Part shown: positions 1 through 10,919 of the stretch, one piece after another
Layout: the number at the start of each line of letters is the position of its first letter
Numbering within the stretch: position 1 is the stretch's first letter
Made by a program: the position numbers and the translations under genes
The notes under the pieces: model-generated
The model's database searches: none
Told to the model about the DNA's origin: nothing
Seen by the model: the letters and a program-made list of their open reading frames with translations, nothing else
NCBI RefSeq assembly: GCF_002276225.1
Contig: NZ_NQNY01000001.1
Span: 1-64,000, forward strand
Origin: Mycoplasmopsis agassizii
GTDB lineage: Bacteria > Bacillota_I > Bacilli_A > Mycoplasmatales > Metamycoplasmataceae
DNA: 64,000 nucleotides
Reading direction: 5' to 3'

Positions 1-153
1 TTATTAGTTTAGATCTAAATAATAAATATTCTTTCATTGTGCTGCCTTTCGAACTGCACTTTTGCTATTACCCCAGTAAAGTGTTCATAATTCATACTTT
101 TTTCAACAAAAAACGGGTACCAAAACCTGCAAAAAATTGTGCAAAAAATAAAT

Positions 154-215
154 TTGTTAATCAGTTACTGTTTGAATATATAATTAAATAGGAAAATATT
201 TATTAATCAGAAAGG
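154..215 (+). promoter_or_regulatory. Promoter and ribosome-binding site of the first coiled-coil gene
   Basis: A perfect TATAAT lies at 179-184 with a TTGTTA-like -35 at 154-159 (spacer 19, slightly long). AGAAAGG at 209-215 fixes the start at 221. Further upstream (about 123-137) is an AAAACCTGCAAAAAA motif that recurs upstream of the paralogue at 5351. I see no gene in bases 1-220. Confidence 0.6.
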
Positions 216-220
216 TTTCT

Positions 221-670
221 ATGAAGAAAAACGAAACTTATAAAGACTCAAAATCAGCAAGTAAAGCTATTGATGCAACTTTTGCAAATCACGAAAATAT
301 CACAATTGATTGTGAAGATAAAGAAAAAGATTTAAGAGTTTGCATGGTCTATTCAGACCAACCTAAACAAACTACAACTAAAACTCCAATTAAGAAAATG
401 ACAATTAATGATTTAGCTCTGCTTGTTATTCAGTTTCAAACAAAACAAGATGAATTTAACAAAAAGGTTGAAGCATTCATGGATAGGCAAGTTGAATTCA
501 ACAAAAAACAAGAAGAAGCAAATGCAAAACAAGATGAATTCAACAAAAAACAAGAAGAAGCAAATGCAAAACAAGAGAAATTTAATGAGTGGGTTTATGA
601 TGCTGTCACAGGACTTAAAAAAGATGTCAAGAGAATTGATGGTGTTTTAGAAAAAAATAACCTTAAATAA
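221..670 (+). CDS. Coiled-coil protein with 14-residue repeats (paralogue of the gene at 5351)
   Basis: A 149-residue cytoplasmic protein of unknown function without signal peptide or membrane segment. The N-terminal half shares a pattern with the 173-residue protein at 5351-5872: a YKDxxSxSK start, then an MT..LA..V segment. The middle (about residues 77-118) is three 14-residue repeats of the type DEFNKKQEEANAKQ, i.e. two heptads each, predicting a coiled coil. The C-terminus KKDVKRIDGVLEKNN is almost identical in both paralogues. The layout resembles the coiled-coil DUF16-type proteins of M. pneumoniae, but homology to them is not established. The start is set by AGAAAGG six bases upstream. 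A strong hairpin terminator follows. Confidence 0.85.
   Translation: MKKNETYKDSKSASKAIDATFANHENITIDCEDKEKDLRVCMVYSDQPKQTTTKTPIKKMTINDLALLVIQFQTKQDEFNKKVEAFMDRQVEFNKKQEEANAKQDEFNKKQEEANAKQEKFNEWVYDAVTGLKKDVKRIDGVLEKNNLK
449..574 (+). repeat. Three tandem 42-bp repeats (two heptads each)
   Basis: Units at 449-490, 491-532 and 533-574 encode DEFNKKVEAFMDRQ, VEFNKKQEEANAKQ and DEFNKKQEEANAKQ. The second and third are nearly identical in DNA, pointing to recent in-frame expansion. The unit length is a multiple of 7 codons, so the coiled-coil register is kept. Confidence 0.9.
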
Positions 671-709
671 TTTTCAAAGTAAATTTTTAATTATTCAGTT
701 CAATTTTTA

Positions 710-745
710 CCTATCACTACTTAAAAAAGTGATAGGTTTTTAATA
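710..745 (+). terminator. Rho-independent terminator
   Basis: CCTATCACT (710-718) pairs perfectly with AGTGATAGG (728-736), followed by a run of T. It ends the transcript of the coiled-coil gene. Confidence 0.85.
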
Positions 746-864
746 AAACTTTTTTTATATGTTTTATTTCATTAGCCAAAACTAGTTATGTTTTCTGCCA
801 ACCAATATTTTTTTTAAAAATAGCATATTATTTGCAAAATAGTTCAAAAAAGCCACTTTTTTGC

Positions 865-930
865 CAAAACAAAAAAAAAAAAAAACGGGCGTACAATTTA
901 AATAGAAGAGAAAATCTCTATTTAAGGATT
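865..930 (+). promoter_or_regulatory. Promoter with an A15 tract upstream of the MIP-type protease
   Basis: An uninterrupted run of 15 A (871-885) ends six bases before a TACAAT -10 (892-897), so the tract fills the -35/spacer region. AAGGA at 924-928 is the ribosome-binding site for ATG 936. Homopolymeric A tracts in this position control on/off expression of vlp genes in M. hyorhinis (known). The same role here is inferred. Confidence 0.6.
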
Positions 931-935
931 TGTTT

Positions 936-3900
936 ATGAAACGAAGAAAATTAATAACTATTATGTCGCTACCTGTAGCAACTTTTGCTACTTTTGCTGC
1001 GATTGCTTGCAGTCAACAACCTACTCCAAATAATATCAATGCACAAGCAATTATCGATAGTTTACCTAAAGAAATTAAGTCAAATAGTTCTAATCAAGAA
1101 CTATCTCAATTAAAAGATAAACTACAAAATTTAACCAAAGATGTACAAGAATCTTTTTTGAATTTATTAGACGAATCTAATAAAACAACTTTTGAAAAAG
1201 CGCTAAAAGATGGATATAGAATTTCCAAAGTTACGCTTGTCGCTGCCGATACTTCAAAATCATCCTTATCAGTTTATTTAAGTATTAGTAAAGAACAAGA
1301 TGTCAAAACTGCGACAATTAAAATTGTCGATTTAAAACAAACGCCACTTGCTAAAAAGGGAACAAACCCTAATCCTAATCCTCCAAAACAAGATAAACCA
1401 GGTGATCAAAAACCACCCGAAACTAAAAGAGATGAGCCTCCAAAACAAGATAAACCAGGTGATCAAAAACCACCAGAAACTAAAAGAGATGAGCCTCCAA
1501 AACAAGATAAACCAGGTGATCAAAAACCTCCTGAGACTAAAATAGATAATCCTCCAAGTAATTTTCATCCACCCACAACTTCAAAACCAAATAAACCATA
1601 TGTACAAGTTTATGAAACAGATCTAAAAAAATTTCAAGGCTACCAAATCAAAACCACGCTTCATAAAGATCAGCCAACTTCACATGAATATATTTATAGT
1701 ATTTCAGGTAGTAGAAAAACTGAGACTAGAAGCAATGAATGAACTGTTCAAAATGATAGTATTAAAGGTCGAATTAATGAAGAAGATGATTTTCAAAAAG
1801 CAATTCCTAATTTAGATGCTCCTGAATGAAATCCTAATCAAAATAAATATACTCAAGCTGTTAAACAAAGAGATGAACTAATTAAAAAAGGCTTTGAAAT
1901 TAATCCCGATTCCCACTTTGAACAAAGTTATAATTTTTGATACAATCAAAAATTAATTACTTGAAGATCATTAAGCGTAATTGCGGCACTTAAACCACCT
2001 AAAAACATGAATTTAGATAAAATTGCTAGTGCACCACAATTACTTAAACCAACAGAAGAAGTTAAAAATTCTGCAGTAGAAATGAATAGCAGTGAATTTA
2101 AATTAAATTTAAACTCACTAAAATATCTAGTTACTCATAATGAGATGGGGCAAAATCCTAAGATGTTTGCTTGAAAGTTATTAACTTTAAGTGATGACAT
2201 TAGAATGAATCAAAAATCAGTTTTATCAGATCATATTTATTTAAACAATGTTAGTGAAGTTGAAAAAACTTATAAATTATTTGAAAAGGTAGATTCAGAT
2301 ATTAGTGACATTATGTTCTATGCAGAAAATATCGATAATAAAACAGGTACTATGACTTTGTATGTTACATATAAAAAAGGCAGTGAAAATAAATCCTTCA
2401 AAATTGACTTAAATAAATCTAATGTTGATCTTAAAAATGATTATGACTATATTAAACATATTAATGACCGAACTGTTTCACTTAGTTGATCATATGGAGG
2501 TTACTTAAGTGAAAATGATGATTGAGAAGATGATAAAAATGATACATGAAAAAACGTTAAAAGTAATTTTGATAGAAATATTGAAAGTTATAAAAGATTT
2601 AAAAATAACAGCGCACTACAAAAAAGATATTTTTCTTCATATTTTGGTCAAAACGAAACAAGTGGAATCAAATTTAACCAAACTATTAAAACTGGTGGAA
2701 CGGCCTGAGTAGTAGATAAAATTGTTGATGATACCTTACCAGAAGGTCAACATGCTTTTATAATCGCAACTAATAAACACGTATTAGATATTGGAATGCT
2801 TTCAGGTACAACTACATCAAGATACATTATGGGTTATGTATTTGAAAACGATAAGTTATCAGCAGAAGTCAAGTTATCAACCTGAGTCAGATATTTTAAT
2901 TGATACGAGGATAAATACTCTAATTTAAATGAGTCAAATTATGAGGAATTACTTAAAGAATTTCCTGACAGATTAAAATTAGCAAAAGAGCGTCTCGAAG
3001 AAAACAAAAAAGTGGCTCAAAAAAATAAAAGAATATTTAATAAACAAAATAGTTGACTAAGAAACTCTGGTTTTTCATCATTTACATGAAATCGTTATGA
3101 AACTGATGATTATTCAAAAACAGATCCTATTTCTTCAAGAGCACTTTCAAATATAACTGATGAACAGTGAAAACAAAGCCCAACTTATCAAAGACAAAAC
3201 ATGGAGGTAGTTGGCTTTCAAAAACCAATGTTTCTGGATAATAACTATACACAACTTAACGCTACAGATCAAACTCCTTCATGATTAACTGATACTAGAA
3301 AAAACTTTATTAATAGCATCATTTATATGCCTCAATACACAGCGGGACATATCTATCGTTCAAGCGATGAACAAGGTTCAGTTCTGTTAGGTGGAGGTAT
3401 GAAAAGAGAAGAAGTTCAATTCACTTATACTTACCAACTTGCAGGTCCTGATTTAGTTTTACTTAAAATGGTTTTTAAAGATTCTGATCTGAAAGTAGCA
3501 TGACCTGCGTTATACAATACTTTACAAAAGTCTGAAGAAGAACAAAAAGCCTGATTTAATACTTTAGATTTAGATCCTCGAACTGATGATCGCACTAATT
3601 CATATATTGCTGGCTATCCTGGTTTACAAGGAGAAAACGGTAGAATTTTATCATACCGTTCATCAGATGTAACAGCCACATCTTCACTTAGAAAATCATT
3701 CGTAGTTTCAGGTGTTTCAAATGTTGTTGCCCAAAGCTTCTTTAGAGATTGAGATCAAGAAACATGAGATAAATATTATGCACCTTATGATGTAGGTGGT
3801 AGATATAATGAACTAAATTCAGTTGTCTATCCAACAAGTAAACATATATCTAATCCAGAAAATGGACTATACACAACGACTGCAAAAACTGCAACTGAAA

Positions 3901-4163
3901 GTTTATATTCAGGTGAAAAAGTTAATGCAGGAAATTCAGGATCAATGGTAGTTGATGCTAATTTTAAAAACTACGCAATTGTCTTTTCTTATCTACCAGA
4001 ATTACAAGGAGGAGATCGTACATCAGCTCATCATTTTGTTCAGCACGATCCTTATGCACGTTCTAATGTCTTAGAAAATGAAAGACCAAATGTCAGATTA
4101 GAATTAATTGAAATGCTTAAAAAGAAAAATATTAAAACTCTTAATTTAAATCCAAAAAATTAA
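936..4163 (+). CDS. DUF31-family (Mycoplasma Ig protease-like) serine protease lipoprotein
   Basis: A 1075-residue surface lipoprotein; many TGA codons encode Trp and no TAA/TAG interrupts it. A basic signal peptide with a lipobox (AAIAC, Cys25) is followed by a spacer holding three 19-residue Pro/Lys repeats (about residues 149-205), which probably lift the catalytic part off the membrane. The C-terminal half has a trypsin-like triad as in DUF31/MIP peptidases: TNKHVLD (His615), GPDLVLLKM (Asp839) and GNSGSM (Ser1001). MIP proteases of M. mycoides cleave immunoglobulin heavy chains together with the binding protein MIB; no recognisable MIB gene is next to this one, so its substrate is uncertain. 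ATG 936 is preferred over TTG 930 because of AAGGA seven bases upstream. Transcription is probably phase-variable through the A15 tract. A terminator follows. Confidence 0.88.
1380..1550 (+). repeat. Three tandem 57-bp repeats in the protease gene
   Basis: Three units (1380-1436, 1437-1493, 1494-1550) encode PPKQDKPGDQKPPETKRDE-like segments with few base differences. They form a Pro-rich spacer whose copy number could vary in frame. Confidence 0.9.
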
Positions 4164-4176
4164 AAATATTTGACTT

Positions 4177-4206
4177 ACTCAACACTAAAAAGTGTTGAGT
4201 TTTTAT
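4177..4206 (+). terminator. Rho-independent terminator after the protease
   Basis: ACTCAACACT (4177-4186) and AGTGTTGAGT (4191-4200) form a perfect 10-bp stem with a four-base loop and a T run. Confidence 0.9.
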
Positions 4207-4274
4207 TAAATCAATGCTTAATAATTAATCAAATATTTTTGCTAAATATTTAGGATAAAATTTAAAATCTAAAC

Positions 4275-5207
4275 ATGTTTAAATATTTAATTTTAAAGCC
4301 TTATCTTGACTATAAAATTTGAGGCGGAAATCATCTAGCAAATTGATTTAATTCGGAAAAGAAAAATATAGGAGAAGCACTCATAATTTCTGCTCTTGAA
4401 AATAAAGAAAGTGTGATTATTAATTTAGGACAAGAAGTCTTACTTTCGGAATTTTACAGAGCAAATAAAAAGTTCTTTGGTAACTATTATGGCGACCTGT
4501 ACCCACTTTTAGGAAAAATAATAGATGCAAATGATGACTTAAGTATTCAGGTGCATCCTGATGATGAATACGCTGAAAAGAATTTTTATAAGTTAGGAAA
4601 AACAGAGTGCTGATATGTTTTAGAAGCACCTGAAAATGCACAAATAATTTATGGATCAAAAGTAGAAGATATAGCAATTTTTAAAGAACATGTTTTACAA
4701 AATAATTGAGACCAAATTTTAAATTATGAAACAGTAAAAAAGGGAGATCTAATTAATGTTCCTTACGGGACAATTCATGCTATTACCAAGGGCATAACAG
4801 TTTTTGAAATACAGCAAAATTCAGACTTAACCTTTAGACTTTATGACTATGATAGATTGGATATAAATAATGAAAAAAGAGAACTTCATTTAGAACATAG
4901 TTTTAATGTTTTAAATCTAAAAAATAAAATAGAAATAATTAATAAGAAAGAAGGTATTTTATTTGAAAGTGAATTTTTCAATATTGAAAAATTAATTGTT
5001 GATGAAGAAATTTTCATTAAAAAAGAGAATGCTTATTGAACACAAATAACAGTTATAAAAGGTTATTTAAATATTGATTATTATACTCTTACTAAAGGTT
5101 ACTCATTAATTTTGAAACATAAAATAGGTTTAAAACTAAAAGGACAAGCAGAAATATTATTAACTTATATTAATAAAAATACTTTAAAAAAAATAAACCA
5201 ATTATAA
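4275..5207 (+). CDS. manA: Mannose-6-phosphate isomerase, class I
   Basis: A 310-residue cupin-type enzyme interconverting mannose-6-phosphate and fructose-6-phosphate in the cytoplasm. The zinc-binding signature QVHPDDEYAEKN lies around residues 95-106, followed by KTECWY, a GD.INVPYGTIHAI stretch and FEIQQNSD.T.R.YDY, all typical of the family. Length matches short firmicute ManA proteins. There is no Shine-Dalgarno; instead TAAAAT (4263-4268) sits six bases before ATG 4275, so the transcript is probably leaderless. It is a single-gene unit and would feed mannose into glycolysis at the PfkA step. Confidence 0.92.
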
Positions 5208-5268
5208 ACATTTGTTTTGCTTAAATCTTAACTTAAAATGTGAAACAAAACCTGCAAAAAAACCAAAG

Positions 5269-5346
5269 TAGACAATTATTAAATTATCCTTATATAATTT
5301 ATTATGTAGATTTGTGTTCATTCTACAAAAATACAATCTCAAGGAA
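5269..5346 (+). promoter_or_regulatory. Promoter and ribosome-binding site of the second coiled-coil gene
   Basis: TAGACA (5269-5274) and TATAAT (5293-5298) are spaced by 18 bases. AAGGAA at 5341-5346 sets ATG 5351. The AAAACCTGCAAAAAA motif found upstream of the paralogue at 221 is present at about 5247-5261. Confidence 0.65.
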
Positions 5347-5350
5347 TTAA

Positions 5351-5872
5351 ATGAAAGCGAACAATATTTACAAAGACTGAAATTCTCTTTCTAAAAAAAT
5401 ATCTCCAATATTAAAAGAATACTCCGATTTAGAATTGGATGTTGTTTCCGATGAAAATGGTGGATTAATATGTACAATTAAAGCATATAAATTAAAAACT
5501 AAAGGCGGTGGCACAATGACTGTTGAACAACTAGCAAAAATAGTGTTAGATGGTTTTGCAAGAATAGAATCTGTTATTGGTGTAATGCAGGCAGATATTA
5601 ATCAACTAAAAAATGATGTTGGAAGAATTGATAAAACCACGCAGGTTCTTCAAAAAGATATGGTTGAAGTTAAATCAGATGTTGCAAGAATTGATGGAAA
5701 TGTCAACGAACTTCAAAAAGATATGGTTGAAGTTAAATCAGATATTGCAAGAATTGATAAAACCGTCAATGAACTTCAAAAGGATGTAAAGAGAATTGAT
5801 AAAACCGTCAATGAACTTCAAAATGATGTAAAGAGAATTGATTCTGTTTTAGAAAAAAACAATATCAAATAA
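5351..5872 (+). CDS. Coiled-coil protein with heptad-multiple repeats
   Basis: A 173-residue soluble protein of unknown function, paralogue of the gene at 221. It starts at ATG 5351, reads one TGA as Trp (residue 10) and has AAGGAA just upstream. An N-terminal globular part (residues 1-60) is followed by LAKIVLDGFARIESVIG and then repeated segments of 21, 21, 14 and 14 residues built on VNELQKD...KRIDKT, a strongly predicted coiled coil. It ends in DVKRIDSVLEKNN, shared with its paralogue. Single-gene unit with its own promoter and terminator. Confidence 0.87.
5639..5848 (+). repeat. Tandem repeats of 63, 63, 42 and 42 bp
   Basis: Units at 5639-5701, 5702-5764, 5765-5806 and 5807-5848 encode three, three, two and two heptads. 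The short units look like the long ones with one heptad removed. All length changes keep the reading frame and the coiled-coil register. Confidence 0.85.
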
Positions 5873-5981
5873 TTAATCCTTATAATAAAGAATTTTTAAA
5901 CTAAGTTAATTCAAATAAAAATTAAATAGTATTTTTATAAAATTATTAGAACATGAATGTGTTGTTCTATTCCTAATTTAT

Positions 5982-6008
5982 AAATGCAGCTTATATCGCT
6001 GCATTTTT
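5982..6008 (+). terminator. Rho-independent terminator
   Basis: AAATGCAGC and GCTGCATTT flank a short loop, followed by T-rich sequence. A second hairpin, TAGAACA...TGTTCTA, lies just before it at about 5947-5970. Confidence 0.75.
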
Positions 6009-6061
6009 GTTTCACCTAAAATAATTATCATATATTTTATTTAGTTAATGATGTGTGAGGT

Positions 6062-6096
6062 CAAATAAATAAAAATGAACCCGTTAAGGTTCATTT
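6062..6096 (-). terminator. Terminator of the first tandem lipoprotein
   Basis: AAATGAACC (6073-6081) and GGTTCATTT (6088-6096) pair perfectly with a U-rich tail on the minus strand. The same stem follows the paralogue at 8696-8719. Confidence 0.85.
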
Positions 6097-6107
6097 GTTT
6101 TAGTTTG

Positions 6108-8387
6108 TTAGGATCAATATCTAATATCTGGTCCATCTTCTTGTCATCTATCAACAATGATATATAGATTTTGTCCCATATGAGCATATGCAGAATTTTT
6201 ACGACCACTCTTATAGGTGAAGTATGGATTTAATCTTAAAATTTCGTGTGATCCTTCAGTTTTGTAATAACGAACATTTTTGATATGCATGTTTTTAATA
6301 ATTGAAATTGGGTTTCAACTTGTAGGCTCTGGTTTAGGATCAAAGTTTTTTGAAGTAGGTCTAAAGATATCTTCAACTCTTCCTTCATGAGGTGTATTGA
6401 TTGTAAATAAGAATGAAATATAGTCTCATGGTTTATCACGTTGAAGTTTGCTTCAATCAGCACCTTCATTAGCTGTTCTTCTTTTTAAAACCATACGCTG
6501 GTTAACTTTGAAAATAAATTCTTTTAGAATTTCAAAGTCAATATAGTTAAATAAAGGTTCAATATTTCTAGAGTATCAATGTTTTGTTGGAGTAACTTTT
6601 ACTTTTAAACGAAAGACTTTATTATCACGACCATAGCGCAGAACTATGTCAAAAGTATTAGTTGTATTCCCACCTGATTCTGAAAATTCTAGCGCTGAAC
6701 CAGTGATTGCAACTGACTGAATTAGTCTGACAACTTTTCATTGTTCATTAGTTAAATTAGCATTTGCAAAGAAATCACCTAACATGTTCATGTTGTTTTG
6801 TAAATTACGATCTCTAGAGAACTTAGTCATAAATTCATAAACATTTATCTTATTTGAAGCTGCTCTAGCTGAACGATAGTAATTTCCAGCTGCATCTTGT
6901 TCACCTTCAATTCCAGGTTGTCTTACTTCATAACGACTTGATAAATCAAACATTACATCATCTAGATCATCAAGTTTATTATCTTGTGTAATGAATGTAA
7001 AGTTGTATTTAACATCTTTATTATTGTAATTTAAGGTAAATGATACTGAAAGGGATTGTGAAACGACTTTTCTGTTTCATTTTCATTCAACATTTTTGAC
7101 CTTAGTTTTTGCAATCAAGTATCCATAGTGGCTAAATGAAGGAGTTGCTCCTTCTCTTTTATCAAAATCTAGTGAATGCTCATCAAATAAATTAACTAGT
7201 GAATCACTTGGATGAAGTTTTGAGAATCATTCAAAATATTGTTTAGCAGTTTTACCTGATTTCAATCTAATAATTTTAGCTTTAGCTAAATTATCTAAAT
7301 TAACTGAAAGCGCTTGAACTATCTGATGATTACCATTTGGTAAGTAAACAAAATCAAGTGGATGATTTTCATAAATGCTTTTTCTAGTGTTAGGATCAGG
7401 TTCTGGTGGTAAAGGAATTGCTCCAGCTGGAGTATTATCAACTGGTTTAATATATGAAATTGAAATTCCCATACTTTTTCCTTCTTCAGGTTTCTTAGAA
7501 TCTTTTACTACAGGTTTAGGTGTTGTAACTTGAGGTTCAACTTTTGTTTTAGTTGTTTCTTCTTTAGAATTTACCTGTGTTTCAACTTGTGGCTTAGAGA
7601 TTGTTTCTCTTTTTACCACTTTTTTAGGTTGATCAACATATCCACTAACAACTAGTTCTAGCTTAAATTGTTTAAAATCAACTGCGTATAAAAGTCTTAA
7701 AACAATTTCTACTGAACCTTTTTTCTCAATTAAATAGAAATTCTTTGCAATAGGTGAATTTAAAATTTTGGTTTTTAGTAATGTTTTAACTTGTTCTTTT
7801 TGAGCAGTTGTTAAAGTTGTGTTAGCTAATAATCATTCAAGTTGGTAACTAAATGATTTAGCTTTGTTTTGCTTAATAAATTCTTGAGTAGTTAGTTTAT
7901 AGTCTTTTAACTCAATTGTTTTTTCGTTTCCAAAAATATCAAGTAGACCCTTTTCAATCTTTTTTCACTCTTCAGTGGCTTTCTTGGTTTCTTCGGTTCA
8001 ATCTTCTTCAGAATGATCACCACTTTCTAAATGATGGTGGATTTTTTTGGTTTCTGAAGAATCTTCTGATTCTTGTTTTTGCTCATTAACTGAGACATGA
8101 ATCGCTTGTGCAATAGGTGTAACATTAGTTTCAACGTTGTTAACTTCTACATGTTCTACAGAAGTTTTTTGAACTTCTGTAGATGCTTTTTCAACTTCAT
8201 TAACTTTTACTGTTGGTTCTTTTATAACATCAGTAACTACTACAGGGGTTGTAGTGCTACTTAGTTTATTAGCATTTTCAGATTTAGTTTTTTCAACTAC
8301 ACTTGTACTACATGCAACTGCAGTTGCAGTTGCACCTATACCAGTTAGGACTGCAAATGATAAGAATAATTTTTTTGTTTTTTTCAT
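6108..8387 (-). CDS. Surface lipoprotein, tandem paralogue 1
   Basis: A 759-residue lipoprotein of unknown function. The signal peptide with lipobox AVAC (Cys26) is followed by a Thr/Val/Glu-rich linker (residues 27-130), a region with IPLPPEPDP and HPLDFVYLPNGNH, then a conserved C-terminal half with TKVKN, YEVRQPGI, VYEFMTKFSR and a closing VDRWQEDGPDIRYW. The paralogue immediately upstream (8732-10873) shares all of these. ATG 8387 has AGGAGA just upstream. The conserved part contains no catalytic motif I recognise; adhesion or host-ligand binding is possible but unproven. It is not the DUF31 protease family. Confidence 0.87.
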
Positions 8388-8443
8388 ATATATCTCCTAA
8401 TAAATTTGAAAGTAAGCCTTAAATATAAAACTTACGAATTTTC

Positions 8444-8480
8444 TGCCCACATTATAAAACTATTGCAAAAAATACTGGAT
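8444..8480 (-). promoter_or_regulatory. Promoter of tandem lipoprotein 1
   Basis: The minus-strand TATAAT lies at 8451-8456. The 45-base context around it, including TTTTTTGCAATAGTTT upstream and GTGGGCAGAAAATT downstream, is nearly identical to that of paralogue 2 (about 10915-10955), so the promoters were duplicated with the genes. The rest of the gap to 8731 holds no gene. Confidence 0.65.
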
Positions 8481-8689
8481 TTTTAATTTGTATTTATTTT
8501 ATTTGGAAATTCCAATAAAAAAACACTTAAAAAAGTATTTTAAAGCCAATAAGTAGGTTTACTATCTCTTTTGGAACCAAAATCTAACTTTTTGGAAAAG
8601 TGATATCTAGTTCTGATTAGTGCTTTCTTCTACCAGTTGCAGAAAAAAATAGTTATTAGAAAATTTTATAGCGTATTGTCTTGATTAGA

Positions 8690-8719
8690 AAATAAAAATG
8701 AACCGTTAAAGGTTCATTT
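8690..8719 (-). terminator. Terminator of tandem lipoprotein 2
   Basis: AAATGAACC (8696-8704) and GGTTCATTT (8711-8719) with a U-rich tail on the minus strand; the stem is identical to the terminator at 6073-6096. Confidence 0.85.
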
Positions 8720-8731
8720 CATTTTGGTTTA

Positions 8732-10873
8732 TTAATATCAGTTTTGAATATCAGGTCCTTCTTCTTGTCACCTATCAACAATGATGTAAAGACTTTGACC
8801 CATGTGAGCGTATCTAGAAGTTTTAATTCCATTTTTCTTAGTAAAATAAGGATTCATTCTCAAAATTTGATGTGAACCTTGAGTTTCATAGTAACGCATA
8901 TTTTTAATATGCATATTCTTAATAATTGAAATTGGGTTTCAACTTGTAGGCACTGGTTTAGGATCAAAATTCTTTGATGTTGGTCTAAAAATATCTTCAA
9001 TTCTTCCATCGTGTGGAGTATTGATAGTGAACATATGTGACATGTAACTTCAGTCTGTATCTCTTCTGAATTTATCTCAGTCAGTAAGTGTATCAGAGAT
9101 TTTTCTTTTTAACACCATACGTTCATTTACTTTAGTAATAAATTCTTTTAGAATTTCAAAATCTACATAGTTAAATAAAGGTTCCACATTATGAGAATAT
9201 CAATGTTTAGCAGCAGCGATTTTAACTTTTAAGCGAAAGACTTTATGATCTTTTCCATAGCGAAGCACAATATCAAAAGTGTCAGTTGTGTTACCATCGT
9301 TTTCTGTAAATTCTAGTGCTGAACCTGTAATAGGAACTGATTGAATTAATCTGACAATTTTTCACTGTTCAGCAGTTAAATTAGCATTAGCTAAAAAATC
9401 ACCTAGCATTGTCATGTTAGTTTGTAAGCCTCTACTTCTAGAGAATTTAGTCATGAATTCATAGACATTTTTTCTGCTTGAAACTGCTCTAGATGAACGA
9501 TATAAATTGCCTGAACTATCTGTTTCACCATCAATTCCTGGTTGTCTTACTTCGTAAGTTTTTGATAAATCAAACTTGATATTTTGTAAATCATCAAGTT
9601 TGTTACTTGCAGTTACAAAGTTAAATTTGAATTTATGATCTGAATCATTATAGAACAATGTAAATTCTACTGAAAGTGGATTTGAAACAGTTTGGTGATT
9701 TCAAATTCACTTAATATTTTTTACTTTAGTTTTAGCAATCATGTATCCATAATCACTGAATGAAGGACTACCACCTCTATTAGCAAAATCTTGTGAATGT
9801 TCATCAAATAAATTAACTAGTGAATCACTAGGGTTTAGTTTTGAAAATAGTTCATAATATTCTCTAACACTTTTATTGTTTTTTAAGCGAATAGTTGTTG
9901 CTTTTGCCAATTTATCTAGTCTAGTTGCTAATGAAGCAACTAGTTTTTGGTTACCATTAGGTAAATAAGCAAATCAAAGTGGATGTTTTACATAAATACT
10001 TGAAGGTTTTTTAACTTCTGGCTGTGGTTTATCAGGCAAAGGGATCGCCATAAATGGAGTGTCATCAACTGGTTTACCAATTGAAACAGTAATCATGCGA
10101 TCATCTTTTTTTGTAGAATTATCTAAAGTTTGTGCTTGTGTGGAAACAACTTTATTTTCTAGTTGAACTTCTACTTTAGGCTCAACCTTTTTGTTTGGGT
10201 TTAAAAATCCATTAATTGTAAAATCTAGTTTAAAGCCTTTAACCTCAAAAGAAAATAGCAATCTTAAAGTTGCCTGTGTAGGCTTATTTTCTACTAAATG
10301 AAGATTTTTCATAACAGGCATGTTAAAAATTCTTCTGCTTAATAATTCCTGAACCTTATCTTTTTGTTCTTTAGTTAAAGTTGTTCCTTCTAGCAAGCGA
10401 GTTAGTTGTACTTTAAAAGTTTGCTTATTAGTTTCTTCAATAAAGTCTTTAGCACTTTGCTTAAAATCTTTTAATTCAATAGTTTTATTGCTACCAAAAA
10501 CTTCTATTAAACCTTTTTCGATTGCCTGAAATTCAGCTGTTGCTTGGTTAGATTCTTCAGTTCAATCATCTTCAGAATCAGCACCATCAGGATCAGCATG
10601 ATGCACTACCTTAGTTTTGGTTGTTGTACTTGTTGATTCTTTTTGCTGATTAATTGAAACTTGATCAACCACTTCAACTGGTTTAGTTGTTTTAACTTCA
10701 ACAGGTGTTTGAACAACATCACCTGTTATAACTGGTGTATTGTTTAAATTGTTATTAAGTTCTGTTTTCACTTCTTTATTAATAATACTTGTGCTGCAAG
10801 CAACAGCAGCTACAGTTGCACTTAAACCTGCTAAAACTGCAAATGATATTAATAATTTTTTTGTTTTTTTCAT
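8732..10873 (-). CDS. Surface lipoprotein, tandem paralogue 2
   Basis: A 713-residue lipoprotein, unknown function, with lipobox AVAC (Cys26). Domain order matches the neighbour at 6108: variable Thr/Val/Lys-rich linker, IPLPDKPQP, HPLWFAYLPNGN, SLVNLFDEHS, TKVKN, YEVRQPGI, VYEFMTKFSR and a C-terminus VDRWQEEGPDIQNW. The linker and the first 300 residues differ most between copies, while the C-terminal third is highly alike, as expected of surface proteins varying under host pressure. Start ATG 10873 has AGGAGATAT upstream. It is transcribed separately, since a terminator and a new promoter lie between the copies. Confidence 0.87.
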
Positions 10874-10919
10874 ATATCTCCTATTAGATGAAAATAAGTT
10901 TAAATAAACTTACAAATTT

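Noticed and set aside
1380-1550. CRISPR-like array
   Set aside because: Repeats are directly abutting with no spacers and encode protein repeats in frame.
1332-1568. Antisense and out-of-frame ORFs over the protease repeats
   Set aside because: They arise because the 57-bp repeat has no stops in other frames; no start signals and the real frame is clear.
2509-2712. 67-codon ORF inside the protease gene
   Set aside because: Out of frame with the continuous 1075-codon gene read with TGA as Trp.
6108-10873. Identification of the tandem lipoproteins as the Ig-binding protein MIB
   Set aside because: They are near a MIP-type protease but on the other strand in separate units, and I cannot recognise MIB domains in them.
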